From the NCBI GenBank assembly GCA_949128115.1, contig OX421963.1, positions 58,585,306-58,649,305 of the forward strand: a stretch of 64,000 nucleotides of DNA. The letters run 5' to 3'. Under the pieces are notes generated by a model. It did no database searches and was not told the DNA's origin. It saw only the letters and a program-made list of their open reading frames with translations. Shown here piece after piece: positions 46,677-59,300 of the stretch (within the stretch, counting starts at the first letter, position 1; each line of letters opens with the position of its first letter). The DNA is from Anaspis maculata (taxonomy: Eukaryota > Arthropoda > Insecta > Coleoptera > Scraptiidae). Position numbers and translations under genes: made by a program.

Positions 46677-47125
46677 ATTTTTTCCTCTGTTTGTGGCCTT
46701 GACTGCTTATGGTCTTTAGCCAGTTTTCGTTGTTGATCTCCGTGAATTACACGCTTCACTTATAGAAAAATACCGGACTCTATCGCAAATTCAAAAAGTC
46801 CCCTGAGAACTTCACCTCCACCTGCTGCCAACAATGACATTACCGAAGTCGGAAATTCCACGCCCAGATCCGACAGAGCTAAAAGAAGATTTCCTACAGA
46901 AACAGAACGTTCTCGACATCCCAGAAAAACGTGCTCCAAATCTCCCAATTCCCCACAAGTGCAAAGTGGTGAATCACTTACGCCAATTCTATATAAATGA
47001 GCAGAATAAGCTCCGTGACCGAGTCTTAGACGAACTATGAAACCAGTAAAAGCTCTTTCGCCAGGAAAGCTCCCGAACCATGGTTTGTTTCGAAAATCTG
47101 TCTGAATTTTACAGTACCAAGAGCC
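46677..47125 (-). mobile_element. 5'-truncated LINE, 3' end of ORF2
   Basis: On the minus strand the frame encodes about 120 residues from WYCKIQTDFRNKPWFGSF through FIVRLRLGHGAYSAHLYRIG to LPLCTCG-type sequence (SPLCTCGELGDLEHVFLGC, a C-x-C-x7-H-x4-C motif). This is the usual tail of I/Jockey-group ORF2 proteins after the endonuclease and RT, typically followed by a short 3' region. The low-coordinate edge is T-rich (poly-A tail). TTTGATGG(TGG)TATAT flanks both sides (46661-46676 and 47126-47138). The rest of the LINE is absent. Confidence 0.82.
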
Positions 47126-47619
47126 TTTGATGGTATATCTTCTTGAAGAGGGGCATTCCAAAGAGTAAGCCATTTTCAACATTCAGTTCATACAGAATTT
47201 TTTCAATGTTCTGAATCGAAATCACTGAATTCCTCGCAGCAAAACATACCCTGAACCGTTATTTGGAAGTACCGCGTGCCATTGAACGTGGAGTGGGTCC
47301 TGAAACACAATCAGAATTTTTCTTCTATGATGCTGCGCTCTACTCTCTACCGGAGCAATTAGGTTCCTACATAGCATGCGCGGAGTGTATACACGATGCA
47401 GGGTATTTTCTCGGTTCAGTCAAATTTTCCATGATTGAAATTGTGTCATAATATTGAAATTACGTATATATGCTCCGCGCATGCTATGTAGGTTACTGAG
47501 TGTTCAAAATAGCTTACTCTGGAATGTCCCTCTTCAAGAAGATACACCATCAAAATTTTGACGAACGAATTCAGAGGATACGAATTTGTGGGAATCAACG
47601 TGTTGCACATCTTCTTATT

Positions 47620-48233
47620 AATGACGTACTTGCCCAATTTTATTCTATTGGTTTAATCGATAGTTTGGTTGAAAATAATGTACCCGTATTTTTTCTTTTT
47701 CCTTAATTCCAAAAATTGCGGCCGTAATGCCTGCTTTAAAAATATATTTGTGACGTCACAAATATACTAAAAACTAAACAAAAAGCACTGTTGGATTGAA
47801 AACTCGAAAAATGTTAGAGTGGCATCACAATATTTGAAAAATACAGACATGAAAACTCCACTGAAGTTTCCCTACTGTTACCAACCTTTTGAAAGAAAAC
47901 ATCGAAAAAATAATCTTTTAATAAGATTTTTCAAATAAAAAATTCCCTTGCCATTCAACGTGGAAATGCTGCAAGCATTTTGGGCACCTTGCGCTCAATT
48001 TCATTCCAAAAAATGGAAGAAATATTTCATATTGTTACATAAATGTTATTATTTATTTGGACTTTTTTTTATTACTACATTATCTTTGTAAAATTTACCT
48101 ATTATTAAATGTTCTATATATTTTTAACCAATGGATATATTTTCCTAAATATTTCAGGAAATACTCTTTATTACTTTAGTTGATGATTAGAAGTATTTTC
48201 AGTCAAATCTGTTTCATTGACAAGTACCCCATT
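47620..48233. mobile_element. 614-bp deletion derivative of the 3.4-kb transposon
   Basis: Starts AATGACGTACTTGCC and ends GACAAGTACCCCATT. About 145 bp inside the left end match the right end of the element at 24596-27973 in reverse, and about 45 bp inside the right end match its left end. Compared with the intact arm at about 46580-46600 the insertion adds exactly an AT dinucleotide beyond the element, suggesting a 2-bp AT target duplication. Confidence 0.78.
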
Positions 48234-48250
48234 CTATGTAGGTGAAAATG

Positions 48251-48446
48251 ACGGCCCCGTGGCGCAGGCGGTCGAGTGGTTGCCTGCGACGCGGAAGTCC
48301 CGGGTTCGATTCCCGGTGGAAAGTCTGGGTGTTGTGTTGTCCGAAATGTTCACTTTTCTGAATTTGTAAATTTGTGATAAATAAACGGGCAAACTCCTAT
48401 GACGAGAAAAAGTCTATAAGGAGAAAAACATTTATTTATTTTTTTT
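48251..48446 (+). mobile_element. tRNA-derived SINE, family B, with target duplication
   Basis: The head ACGGCCCCGTGGCGCAGGCG has a perfect T-arm (CCGGGTTCGATTCCCGG) with a B box, followed by AGTCTGGGTGTTG and a body like the copy at 20167. TAGGTGAAAAT flanks it on both sides (about 48239-48249 and 48446-48457). The acceptor stem does not pair, so it is not a tRNA gene. It interrupts the palindrome arm. Confidence 0.85.
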
Positions 48447-48741
48447 AGGTGAAAATAAAATAAAACCAATTTTTGTGATCTGCCGAAAAACTTATTTCTT
48501 TTCATAATGAAAAATTCCCGGGACAAGGCGATAAACGCCGTCAATGTTTGCGATATATTCATAAGTTTCCTTATAAATTATTCAAACGAACTGATGAGCG
48601 GTTAGTGGGAGTCCCAGCACCTTGAACTTTCAGGAGCCTTCCGAGCCCTCTTCCGGTAAAAATTCGACGTGGCTCCAGGGGCTCATTCTGAGTATGTGTA
48701 CCGAATTTCATGCTTTCATCACCATTTTTAAGGTTCATCCC

Positions 48742-51149
48742 GATTTTAGCTCCAAGCGCCTGCATTTTCTTTGCCTCAAAGAAAGAAATCAAAAAATCCT
48801 AGAGGTAGCAATGTCTTTCAGTGTCATAAAAGTCAAGCCCTAGTACGACAGATCGTGATGGAAATTTTCTTCTGCAGCTCGACGTTACCAATGCTCCAAA
48901 TACAAAAAGGCAAACAATGTATTATAGCACTGAATTGGCCACAAAAAAACTATCATCAATTCCACGGCTTTCTTCATTAGAGTAAGTTATGGAGATAATG
49001 TGTTGTGCTGGTACGAATGATACGATGACGACTTGATGGTAACGTCTTGGCAGCAATTTTCAAGTATATGCGAAGAATCGTGAGTTTCCTGGAGTGCTTT
49101 GCAGTGTGGACGATAAGGGACATTTTCTTTACAGGTCGGTGGCTCTTCGCCAAGGCCCAAGACAAAACGTCCTGAGATGAACAATAGGGACATCAATTCA
49201 TGCAGGTGAACTGCACAAGACGACACACGCGCGAGGATGAAGATATACCTATTCTTCATATTACTTAATTAGGTAGGTACCGTCTTACCTTGGTAAGTAT
49301 CTACGCATACCACCTATACATGGTTAAAAAATTTAAACTTTCTTCAAGAAAAATGCACGCTCACAAAAAAGGTGGGCGTAGCTGTTCTCAGATCTAATTA
49401 GCGACGCAGAAGCTTTTGTATCTCAGCGCTTCAAGTTATTGTTCTCATATCTATATTTATTATAATTTCGCACTTCTTAATTCTGGCTGTCCGTGACGCG
49501 ACACGCAATGTGTAAGTAGTGTGATCCTTATAATTGGTGAAAATTTTGTGAAAATTTTCTAAATTTTCACCGAATAAACGCCGTTAAACACATGTTGTTT
49601 ACTCTTTTATCCGAGCAAGCACGGGTACTCACGTGTAAAATTAAAAGTAGCAAAGGTATTACTCATGGAGTCATGGCATGGAAGGCTTACTTGAGTTATT
49701 GAGGAAGTTATCTCCCACCAGAGGTCGATGAACATTAATGTTGCACTGATTATCAGCCAAGTGGAATTTTAAAAACAATGCCATACACCGAATATCATAC
49801 CTACCTCCATCCACCAGACAAAATTTTTTCTTTCGATGCTTCAGTTATGAAACATTGAAACGTTCTGTGAGCAATATAACACGCTATAGCCAACAACGCA
49901 AGAACAATAAATTCGCGTTTTATTTTGTTATTATTACGATCGTCATTGTTACAATATAATATAATTTATCATTAAACGATTATGAGATGGGCGTTGCACA
50001 ATGTGTGACACTTGTGCGAATACCTGCATAATTTTTCAGTCGAATGGACAGCAAAAGATCGAGAAAAAAATTAGTTTAATACGCTGTAAAGTTAGGCATG
50101 CATCGTTATGCCTGCACTACGAACACTGCTATTTCAGGAGTGACTGAACGCAATTTCACAGTCATTATTACAATGATGATATCTAGATATCTCTAAGATC
50201 GAAAAGATTGAATTTTTATAATTTTAATTTTTGTTTTCGCATATTTTTCCAAGGGATTTAGGTGAATTGAGTATTTGAAAGCAGTTATTCGAAAGTAAAT
50301 TTTTCAAAGTCAGTTCTACGAAAAATAATTTTTCGAAAAGCAAATGGTTCGAAATGCAGTTAGTTATTTAAAAGTAGAATTTTTCGAGAAAATAAATGTT
50401 ATACCGGGTGTTTATAAACGTTTGTCGATTTTTTCGAAAGGCAATTGTGTGTCCATGTGCAAGCATCTTTTTTGCGTCCATGTGATTGTTCAACCAAAAA
50501 GCGATGGTACAGCCGGAAGCTGCAGCTCTTTGGGCACCTGTCCAAGGTCCGTGTGCACTGTGACTCTTTTTTCGTGACCCCACTTAACCTAAATAAAAGA
50601 GTGAGAAAGGAAGAAGGAAGAAAAAAAAAAGAAATAATGTAAGAAAGGATGACGAAGAAAAGAAAGGGGTGCTAGGACGATTCGTCGCACGGAAAATATG
50701 TCGCTGACAATCATCATTCGTCGCGGGGACAAAGGGGCTCAGCAGGGCTTCGAACGACATTAGAGACAGAAGGAGACCCAATGAAGCTTTGAGTAACAGA
50801 AGAAGGCAACAGGGGGCTCACCTAGAGTTGAAGAAACTCAAGAAACACATGCATGTGTAGATCTGAATAAAACAAGAAGGCAAATGTTGCTTACTGGGAA
50901 TGTGAAAGCCATGAAAGAACAAGAGGAGGATATCATGGCTCCAAACGACACATCAGAACACAGGGGGCCCGATATAAGGCTCCGAATACAAAATGAAGGC
51001 TGCTTAATAAAGCCCCGAAAGCCAGGGAGAATGCAAGAGGCTCAGGAGAGCTTCAAACGACATTGAATAAACAAGGCGGGGGGGGGGAGGTCAGTAGGGC
51101 TCCAAACAGCACAATAATGCATGAGGGGGGGGGCGCTGAGAATGTAATA
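48742..51149. other. No convincing gene
   Basis: AT-rich to about 50.6 kb, then purine-rich to 51.14 kb, including G-runs at 51078-51087 and 51126-51133. The short plus and minus frames at 48.77-49.26 and 50.34-51.28 kb have no recognised motif. Confidence 0.4.
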
Positions 51150-51720
51150 AATGGGGCCTTGCACTGCCACTTTTACACACCGAGGGCGCCACGACCGTTG
51201 GGGGCAAATTCGACGATTTTGACGGCGTTGACGCTTCAGCGACCGACGTCCGTCATTTTATGTCTTGATTTGAAATTTGGATAACCTCTGTTTCTTGCTT
51301 GACGTCTCCAGTCACTGTCAGTTACTGGTCAAACTACTCAAACTCCCCTGTTTTTCGCGTCGTTACGGCCGCTTTATCGAAGTAGGCGCCCCCTACAGTA
51401 GTGGCGACCTCACGTTGAGTTTTTCAATTGCAAGGCCCCATTGAAAAACTCAACGTGAGGTCGCCACTACTGCAGGGGGCGCCTACTTCGATAAAGCGGC
51501 CGTAACGACGGGAAAAACAGGGGAGTTTGAGTAGTTTGACCAGTAAATATGACAGTGACTGGAGACGTCAAGCAAGAAACAGAGGTTATCCAAATTTCAA
51601 ATCAAGACATAAAATGACGGACGTCGGTCGCTGAAGCGTCAACGCCGTCAAAATTGTCGAATTTGCCCCCAACGGTTGTGGCGCCCTCGGTGTGTGAAAG
51701 TGGCAGTGCAAGGCCCCATT
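51150..51720. mobile_element. Near-perfect inverted dimer of a 280-bp MITE
   Basis: The left unit starts AATGGGGCCTTGCACTGCCA. A TTGCAAGGCCCCATT terminus sits in the exact middle (51428-51442). The right unit is the left one inverted and ends TGCAAGGCCCCATT at 51720. The arms (51152-51427 and 51443-51718) differ at only a few positions by eye. It is GC-richer than its surroundings and has no coding frame. Confidence 0.9.
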
Positions 51721-53322
51721 GGATTGGATATTTTGAATGAGAACCTCCCACTGATCATGTGGTGTGGACTTAATTTGTGTTGGACCTCAATAGAACCAGT
51801 TCACATTGTGTCACCGGTATCATTTCAGTGAAGCACTGAATACAAGGAAGCTTCAAAAGTTTGGCCAATATATTTCTTCACTGTACAAATGAGAGTGACA
51901 TGTCGTCTAGAGAACATATTATTTGTGAGCTCTATTATTCCTTGCTAAAATTTTACGAAATTTCAAGTAATTTTTGATATATATTTAAGAAAAGAAAAAA
52001 CACTGAAATTCACATTTCATTCAATCCTATTGGAATAATGCACGCATTATCACGCGCATACATGCTTGTATTTTTCAATAAGACTGGATGAAGCATAGTA
52101 TTCTACTCGCGGGTAATGACTATTACTCATTCGGATGCTTTACGACACTCGCCAAGCAAGGCTCGTGTCGGCAAACTGCATCCTCATGAGTAAGAAGCAA
52201 TCATTACCCGCTTGTTGAATAATATACTATTATTGGATAGAACGATAACCAAGTATTCCAATTGAAGTTTTTAGACAGTATCAATGTGATACTCTTCTTC
52301 CTAATATTATAGTTGAATTATCACGTAGGTATTGATTGAATCATTAGTATTAATACATAAATTAGGTTGAACAAGATCTTAGCGAAGAAGAATGGAACAT
52401 AAACACATGCCTGAATAGAGATCGTGCGATTTTTTATTTTTACAAGTGACACACATTATCGCGATTGTAAAAATAATTATTAAAAAATGCAAATCTAAAC
52501 AAACTACCAAATTTCTCGCGAGCTTTCGCTTGCAGCAAGTTGTTAGTAACAATGATTATACCCGGCGATAAAGAAAATCTCTGAAATAATTACATATTGA
52601 AGATTACCAGAGTAAACTGAATTCATCATGCGAAAAACGCCAGTGATGAAAGGATCATTTACTTCATCACTCACACTTCTTGATTTCATTAGTAAATTTA
52701 TGCAGAAATAATGGTAGTAGTTGTAAGTAGGTAAGTGATGTATGTAATTGCTTCAGGCTTCAGGTTTAATTCTATCACTATCGGAAATGGCTAATTAAAA
52801 TGATAATGTGACTGGTTCGCATACCGCACGTTGCTGAAATCTCAGATCTTTGGAAAAAAGCTGCATAATAATTATAATAAAAAGTAACGAGGCGACATAA
52901 GGTGCTATTACTTATACCATAAAACGCTATGTACTGAAACTTGATCGAATATGTCTTTTTCTAGGCAAAGAGAATCAAGAGGTATTCTCACAATGCTCCA
53001 CAATGTATCGCCTTTGATAATCTAGTTAGTAACTCTTGTTAAAATAACTCGGTAGATAACTTTTGTAATTTCAACCGTAAAATACAAAAACTGTTGTGAT
53101 GTGAGGTGTAAACATTAGTATGTACTTATTGATAAATATCTAATGCTCAATTAACGAAAAACTTCCCTAGCAGCTACTAATCGGGTACCTATATTGAAAA
53201 ACCTAGCCCGGGAAATGGGGGAGTAAATAAAATTCCCTGCATCAAGATCAAGGGAAAGCTGCGTGGATGATGATGGTGGGTTCAGCTGAAAAGCATGGGG
53301 CTCCTTTCACGATTAGCGCGGC
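51721..53322. other. Upstream region of third cuticle gene; one small MITE
   Basis: At about 52096-52231, AGTATTCTACTCGCGGGTAA is matched by its complement around an inner hairpin (ACTCGCCAAGCAAGGCTCGTGT). The remainder is AT-rich and without recognised frames. Confidence 0.5.
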
Positions 53323-53358
53323 TATATATTCCAATTCTTCCTCAGGACGACTCAGTCT
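53323..53358 (+). promoter_or_regulatory. Core promoter of third cuticle gene
   Basis: TATATAT (53323-53329) and a CTCAGTCT initiator (A at 53354) are 31 bases apart. The leader is 36 bases to the ATG at 53390. Confidence 0.75.
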
Positions 53359-53389
53359 GTCAGTTCAATCCTTTCGTCCATCCTCAGCC

Positions 53390-56300
53390 ATGCAGTTCTA
53401 CATTGTAAGTGTGTGACAGTGTGACCGATTTTCAGGAAGTGGAAAACTCTCGGATTATACCTTTGGGCAAAAATTGAATTTAACACACGTATACATTGAT
53501 ATGGGTCGTATGATTGAAAGAATTATCTGCTTCTACTTCACCTTTTACTGAAAGTTACTAGGAAAAATTTGCTTAGTAACTCACTGTAACAGGTGAAGTA
53601 AAAACACATGCTTCTTTTAATCATATGACCCATTGGAAGTGAAACTAAAGAACATTTCTGTGCAGGTCTGTTCCGCTGCAATCTTTGTGGTGGTTGGGGC
53701 CACTGGAGGCGGTGGATATGGTCAGTATGAAGACGTTGGCTACTACGGGGGCGGAGGTTATGGGGGTGGTGAATACGAAAGTCTAGGTGGCGGCTATGAA
53801 GCCAACGAAATTGGACACGAGGGTGGATCGGAGGAAGAAGCATCACACGAACATGAACATGGACACCAGGAAGAATATGTCGACTATCACGTAAGTAGTA
53901 CCTAGTTCAAAATAATAATATTTCCAGCTGAAGCAAACATGACAAAAATAGTGAAACCTTCATGCGAGCATAAGAAGTATATTAAACTTGACATTAGAAG
54001 TGCGGAGCCCAACTTCTCGAGCTTTACAGCAGTAGCAGCTTGATCGGTTTTACGCAAGAGTTAACTTGTCACGACCATAAAATATCACAATTGTCCAATT
54101 ACTGGCAGCAGGCAATGTTAATAGGAAGTTGCATAGGATCACCTGAGTTATTATCAGACAAGGGAGTTATTCATTAGACAATACTTCGTATGCCCTCCTT
54201 TCAACAGTTCACTACTGATCTAGCCAAAAGCTGACACAATCAATTCTAAGCTTTCGCCCAAATCAAAACATATAATTCGAAATCAAATATTTATGATGGA
54301 AAAAAACGTCGACAGATAATAATTAAGTATGTCGAATCAGCTTCTATAATGATATCATTTAAATTCACTAACGTAAGTAAATACATGACTCTGGTATTTT
54401 TAATTTATGAGGATCAGATTTTTTTGACATTTCCATTATCTTTTCGTTGAATGAATATCTTTTGATTGAATATATCAAGAAAGGATCCATTCTGCGCTCG
54501 TAGTGGAGTGGTTCTTGATAGAATAAAAGTGCTTGTTTCTCCACGAAGGTTTATTTTTATGTAATGTTCCTCGAGTTTCGGCCCTCTTGATACGTTCGGG
54601 CAATTTCAAAAATTCTGAAAGTAAATATACATAGTGAATGATAATTGTGAAGAGAACCACTGAAATTATTATTGAGAACATTGTCTAAGGGTAGGGTCTT
54701 CGAATTTAGCCTATATGTAATAGGAAAAATAACAAAAATATTGTCGAAATGAGGAAGTTCATTCAAAAGAACACCTTGATTAGATTTATGTTTTTTCAAA
54801 ATTTAAAAAAAATTAAAAAGGGCCGGAACTTGAGTAATATTACTTAAAAATGAACCTCCGTGAAGAGACAATGACTTTATTATATTAACGGTTGAGTATA
54901 AGCTGTGGGATAAAAATGTACAAACACAAACTGATTCATTTCATTTTCTGATGATTGATCTTTATCTCACGTCTAGGCAGGCACATATATTTTTATTACT
55001 AGGTACAGAGTGTCTGTCTTCATAATGTTCAGTACCTATTGGAAAAATCTTGTAAATGGTAATGACATAAAAAGTTGAGATAATGGTACCGATCTAAAAG
55101 ATTTCAACATATTTCTAGTTGGACTAGAATACGAGTATAATAGAAATTTTCACTTTTCATGACGTTAGGTCATAATGAGTATGAGTGATGTCAAAAATTG
55201 ACAAAACCTGCCCAATTATCGTTATTTAAATTTCTCTTTTTGCAAAAAATTCATTAAGCATTGATCTAGATTTTTTCTGCGTGCGTTTTTAAATTTCGTG
55301 GTGTCGGGATTGAGATTGTAGATTATCCTTCTCTATAACTAAACTGCTCAACGATTGAAGTAAGCCACTCGAAAATCTCGCTTTACTTCAAATGACACTA
55401 GCTGTATTTCTTTTAAACAAAATCCCAGATAATCTCACCTCAGTTGGAGAAAGAAAAAGCGAGAATGGCTTGAGAGGGAGAGAGACACAACTAGCAATTG
55501 GAGTGAGAATTCTTAGTTCAGATGATAGAAGGAACGCAGCTAATATCTCAGAAAAAATCAACCTACTTTAGAAAAGGCAGTATATTGTCGTTCTCAATAT
55601 TTTGGCTGAAAGACACGTCCGTTGTCTAGAAGATTGATAGATGCAATCATGATATACAGGGTGACAACCAAAGATGTTTTCTGGTGGCACTTTTGAATAG
55701 CCTCCATCAATATCTCGAAACGATAATTGTGAAATTTTGACCGTATTTTTGTTTTACAAGAAAAGTTTTGATATTTTTTCTGGAGATGTGCATTCTTCGA
55801 AGCCTGCACCGATATTTGAGGTAAGTTCACGGTCAAAATGTTTTCGATGAGAAAATCTGACCACAACGACCCTTGGGGGGGGCTACTCCTTCTCAACTCC
55901 ACGAACCTTCTCAAGGATGAAAGCAGCTGTAGCATGTTGCAGTAGTAATGCACAGCTTTATCAATGCAGAATAAATAAAACTGTATTTAAACTCGCATGA
56001 TAATCCCATACGAGTTACGAAATACGTTGCACAGATACCGTATCAGCCCCGCATATTGCTATTTTCCACAAAGTCCCTAAGTTTGAAAGTTCCGAAGCAA
56101 TATCTCAAGGACGAGGTACCTATACAGTAAAAATTGTATTTTGCCTTGAATCTGATACAATAGTGCACTTTCGAGCATCCGAACCAACGGTTTTACATGT
56201 TTTGATTGTTTGAAATCAACAAACCGACTAGCTGACAAAACCATTAGAAGGCATTAGAACTGCAGCATCCTAGAGTTCTTTACAATTCTGACGAAAGTTC

Positions 56301-59300
56301 GAAGGGTTGAAAAGGAGTAACGCCTCCAAGGGCTGTTCTGGTCAGATTTTCTCATAGGAAATACTTTGACTTTAAATTATGCATTTCGTTCCAATTTCAG
56401 TGGAGAAGCAAGAGACTCATCGGCATCAAAAAATGCATAGGTATTTCCAGAAAAAAAAAACTCTCATAAAACAAGGTACGGTCAAAATTCCAAAACCGTT
56501 ATACTAATGATTATTGATATCCAACAGTGCAATCAGAAAAAGCTGATTTTTTCCACGCAAGGGACAGGATGCTAAAAATGGATAATTTCGACAATCCTTT
56601 AGTTATCACCCTGTATATCATGGATGCAGCTATGGGGTTTGCAGTCAAAAGTAACGCCTATCCAGCAATAGTGTCAGTCATCTTTTCCTGAGATTTTTAT
56701 TCGAAATGAAGCAAGATTTTCGAGTGACTCACTTCAATCGTTGAGCAGTTTAAACGGGGATTCTATAGTCGCTTTCAGGAGCTTCATTACACACCTAACG
56801 GTGTCTCAAAATTCACGCCTTCGGAGTCTAAGGCAGCTTACGGAAGTGTTTATTGCTTGAAAATGCAAGAAAAATATTGAAAAAAATTGGTCTTTTATTG
56901 TGAAGGCATGGACATGGAGAATCAAAGGAAGGTCCTCCGACCCCTTATTCTAGTTTAGTTAATGAAAATATGCAAGTGACCTGTTGATATCAGAATTATG
57001 GATAAAAAATATCCACTAAAAACTGAGTGGGTACCAGATCCCTATTTACTATGAAGGATGAGTCTTGAAATAGAAAAAATCAATTTCTGTAAACAAAATT
57101 CATTCGAAAAAAATTTTTGGTTCACAATTATGTGATCTTCTACTTGACATCAATTCAAGGACCAACCAAGGACGGAGGTTTCCGTTAGTATTTTCCAAGA
57201 TTTTGGTATTCAGTACTTGCAGGAAATAGTGTTATACAATTGAGACGTTTTTTCTTTTTTCCCATCACGTAGTATCACCTTTCCTTTAATCAAAGAAGCG
57301 ACAATTCCTAAGTCGTCGTAACCGCTCCAACTGCTCACCAAACGAGATGTTTATTCAAAAAAGGCATTGCACGTCCTCAACTAGAGCCATCAGCATGCTT
57401 ATAGATGCGACCGGAAGTGAAAGTATCTGCCATTATTTTCATAAATGTTTTAATTTCTAGGTTTTGTTTACCTGATACAGATCGAACAGATTTAAGGTGC
57501 CTAAACGCATTGCTATGTAAATAGACCCTCCATTAGAAAGTCATTAACCTAAAGCTAGTAATTAAACAATTATTTAGAAGCAAGAAACCGGCAATTTTTC
57601 AGTTTCTGCTCTTTTTCTCAATCGGTAGCGTGAGCGTGGTAAACTACCGGCGAGCGTCTCGTCCATGGACATCCAGATCGCGGTGACAACAAAGATTATA
57701 ATAATCCTATTGTTTACAATTCTGGTGCCCATATTTCGTAACCCCGTTTCACTTTCTACGAGAATAATGAGACATGTGAGCATCTATGCAGAGGGAGCTT
57801 GAATATGTATGTGCCGGAAGCCGGGAAGACCGTGCCGGCATTTTACGATACCAGAGCGCGAGCGATTTTTCCAAGAGACTGCTCCGCCGTTGAAAGTTCC
57901 TCAGTTCTTCTGATAAATATTTATGGGAAACATTACTGGAATTGGTATGCTATCGGTCGCGTGGAAAAAAGTGAAAATAATATCGGCATTTTCGCGCTTG
58001 CTGATGTTCTTAGGACCAACAGATATCTACTTGAAGCCTACACGATAGTACATTGTGTATTCCTTTGGTGCAAGAAAATATATGTTATAAATACATATGT
58101 TATATGTTATATCTGTTACTTATGCATGTTTCGAGAAATTTTGAAAATGTTGACGTGACAGAAACAATCCAAGCTGTTGTGTGTGCAGAATTCATAGAAG
58201 AAATTGTCAGTATATCTATACCATACCCTCCTGGCTAATTGCTGCCATGAAAAAAATAATGATAAATAAAATGAAACGTAATGAAATACATGAGAGCAGA
58301 GATTTATAAGTTGAGAGAACACATACTTACAAAATCATAATGTCCGGTAGTTGGTTTTATTGGATTTTATTGATGATACATTGATACAACAATTACAACA
58401 TGAAATATTCATCAGCCTGACTCAACTTACAGGTCCAACTTTCTTGCCTCAAAATTATTTCCTGAAAACGCGTTGCTGAACATCGCTTATTCTCCCAGAG
58501 CCAAAAGAAGTTTCGAGCTACCCCTAATTAATGCAATGGTACGATTTATCCTTGAAAGGTGTTGACAAGATTTCAGATGGTCGGTCTACAGCAGACCGAG
58601 TCAAAAGTCTCTTAAGCAAGATTTGAAACGCAATAAACAATCCTTCCATCCAAGTACCTACTTATCCCTTGACAGCTTCTCTGTAATAGTGCTAATTATA
58701 GTCAGGGGGGGCCAGGATCAAAAAAGGCTTTGCCGTGTGCGACTTTGTGAAAAGAATACAGCGATACTTTAATCGATTCCTGGACCATCACGGATGATAG
58801 AGAATTATAGTGGAACATTGACATCTACGGCAAACAAAAATGGTGGAGGCGCCAATATGGGGCTCCGTCTGGTAATTAGAAATTGGCTGTTCCTCGTCTG
58901 TTTTTTAAACAGATTTGAGGACACTTGAACGTCATTTGGGGGGGAAGGAAAGAGAATTTTTGAGTTTTCCACCCTGGAAAAACTGCGAATTTCTAACTTT
59001 TTATTCCTTTAACAAATTTTCACCATTATTTTTTAACAAGAGTTACCCAACTAGTTCTGAACATTTTATATCAATTCATTCCCAATTTTCCGACAGTTAA
59101 AGTCCGACGACAGTTCTCAGTTGAAGATGCAAAACCGGCGTGGCGTATCGAGACCGGGCTCAAATGTCGGAGCTCAAAAATATGAAGTTGTAGTCGGCAG
59201 TTGCGATTTTATACCATTTCCCGTTCGGCTGCTGTGAGTTTTTTTTACTTAGTATTAGGAATGCAAACTTTTTTCAGTATTGCAATCAAGTTCCAAATTT

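Larger units (their letters stand above)
46272..48741. repeat. Large palindrome interrupted by three nested insertions
   Basis: The outer arms 46272-46676 and 48446-48741 are inverted copies (AAAACCAATTTTTGTGATCT near 48462 with its complement near 46545; GGCGATAAACGCCGTCAATG near 48527 with its complement). The inner arms 47126-47195 and 47497-47620 continue the pairing. The centre near 47430 has GCATGCGCGGAG and its complement. The arms are interrupted by a LINE fragment on the left, and by a MITE and a SINE on the right, each seen as an empty site in the other arm. Confidence 0.85.

Noticed and set aside
48251..48325. tRNA gene
   Set aside because: The T-arm is perfect, but the acceptor stem does not pair and the sequence continues into a SINE body with target duplications.
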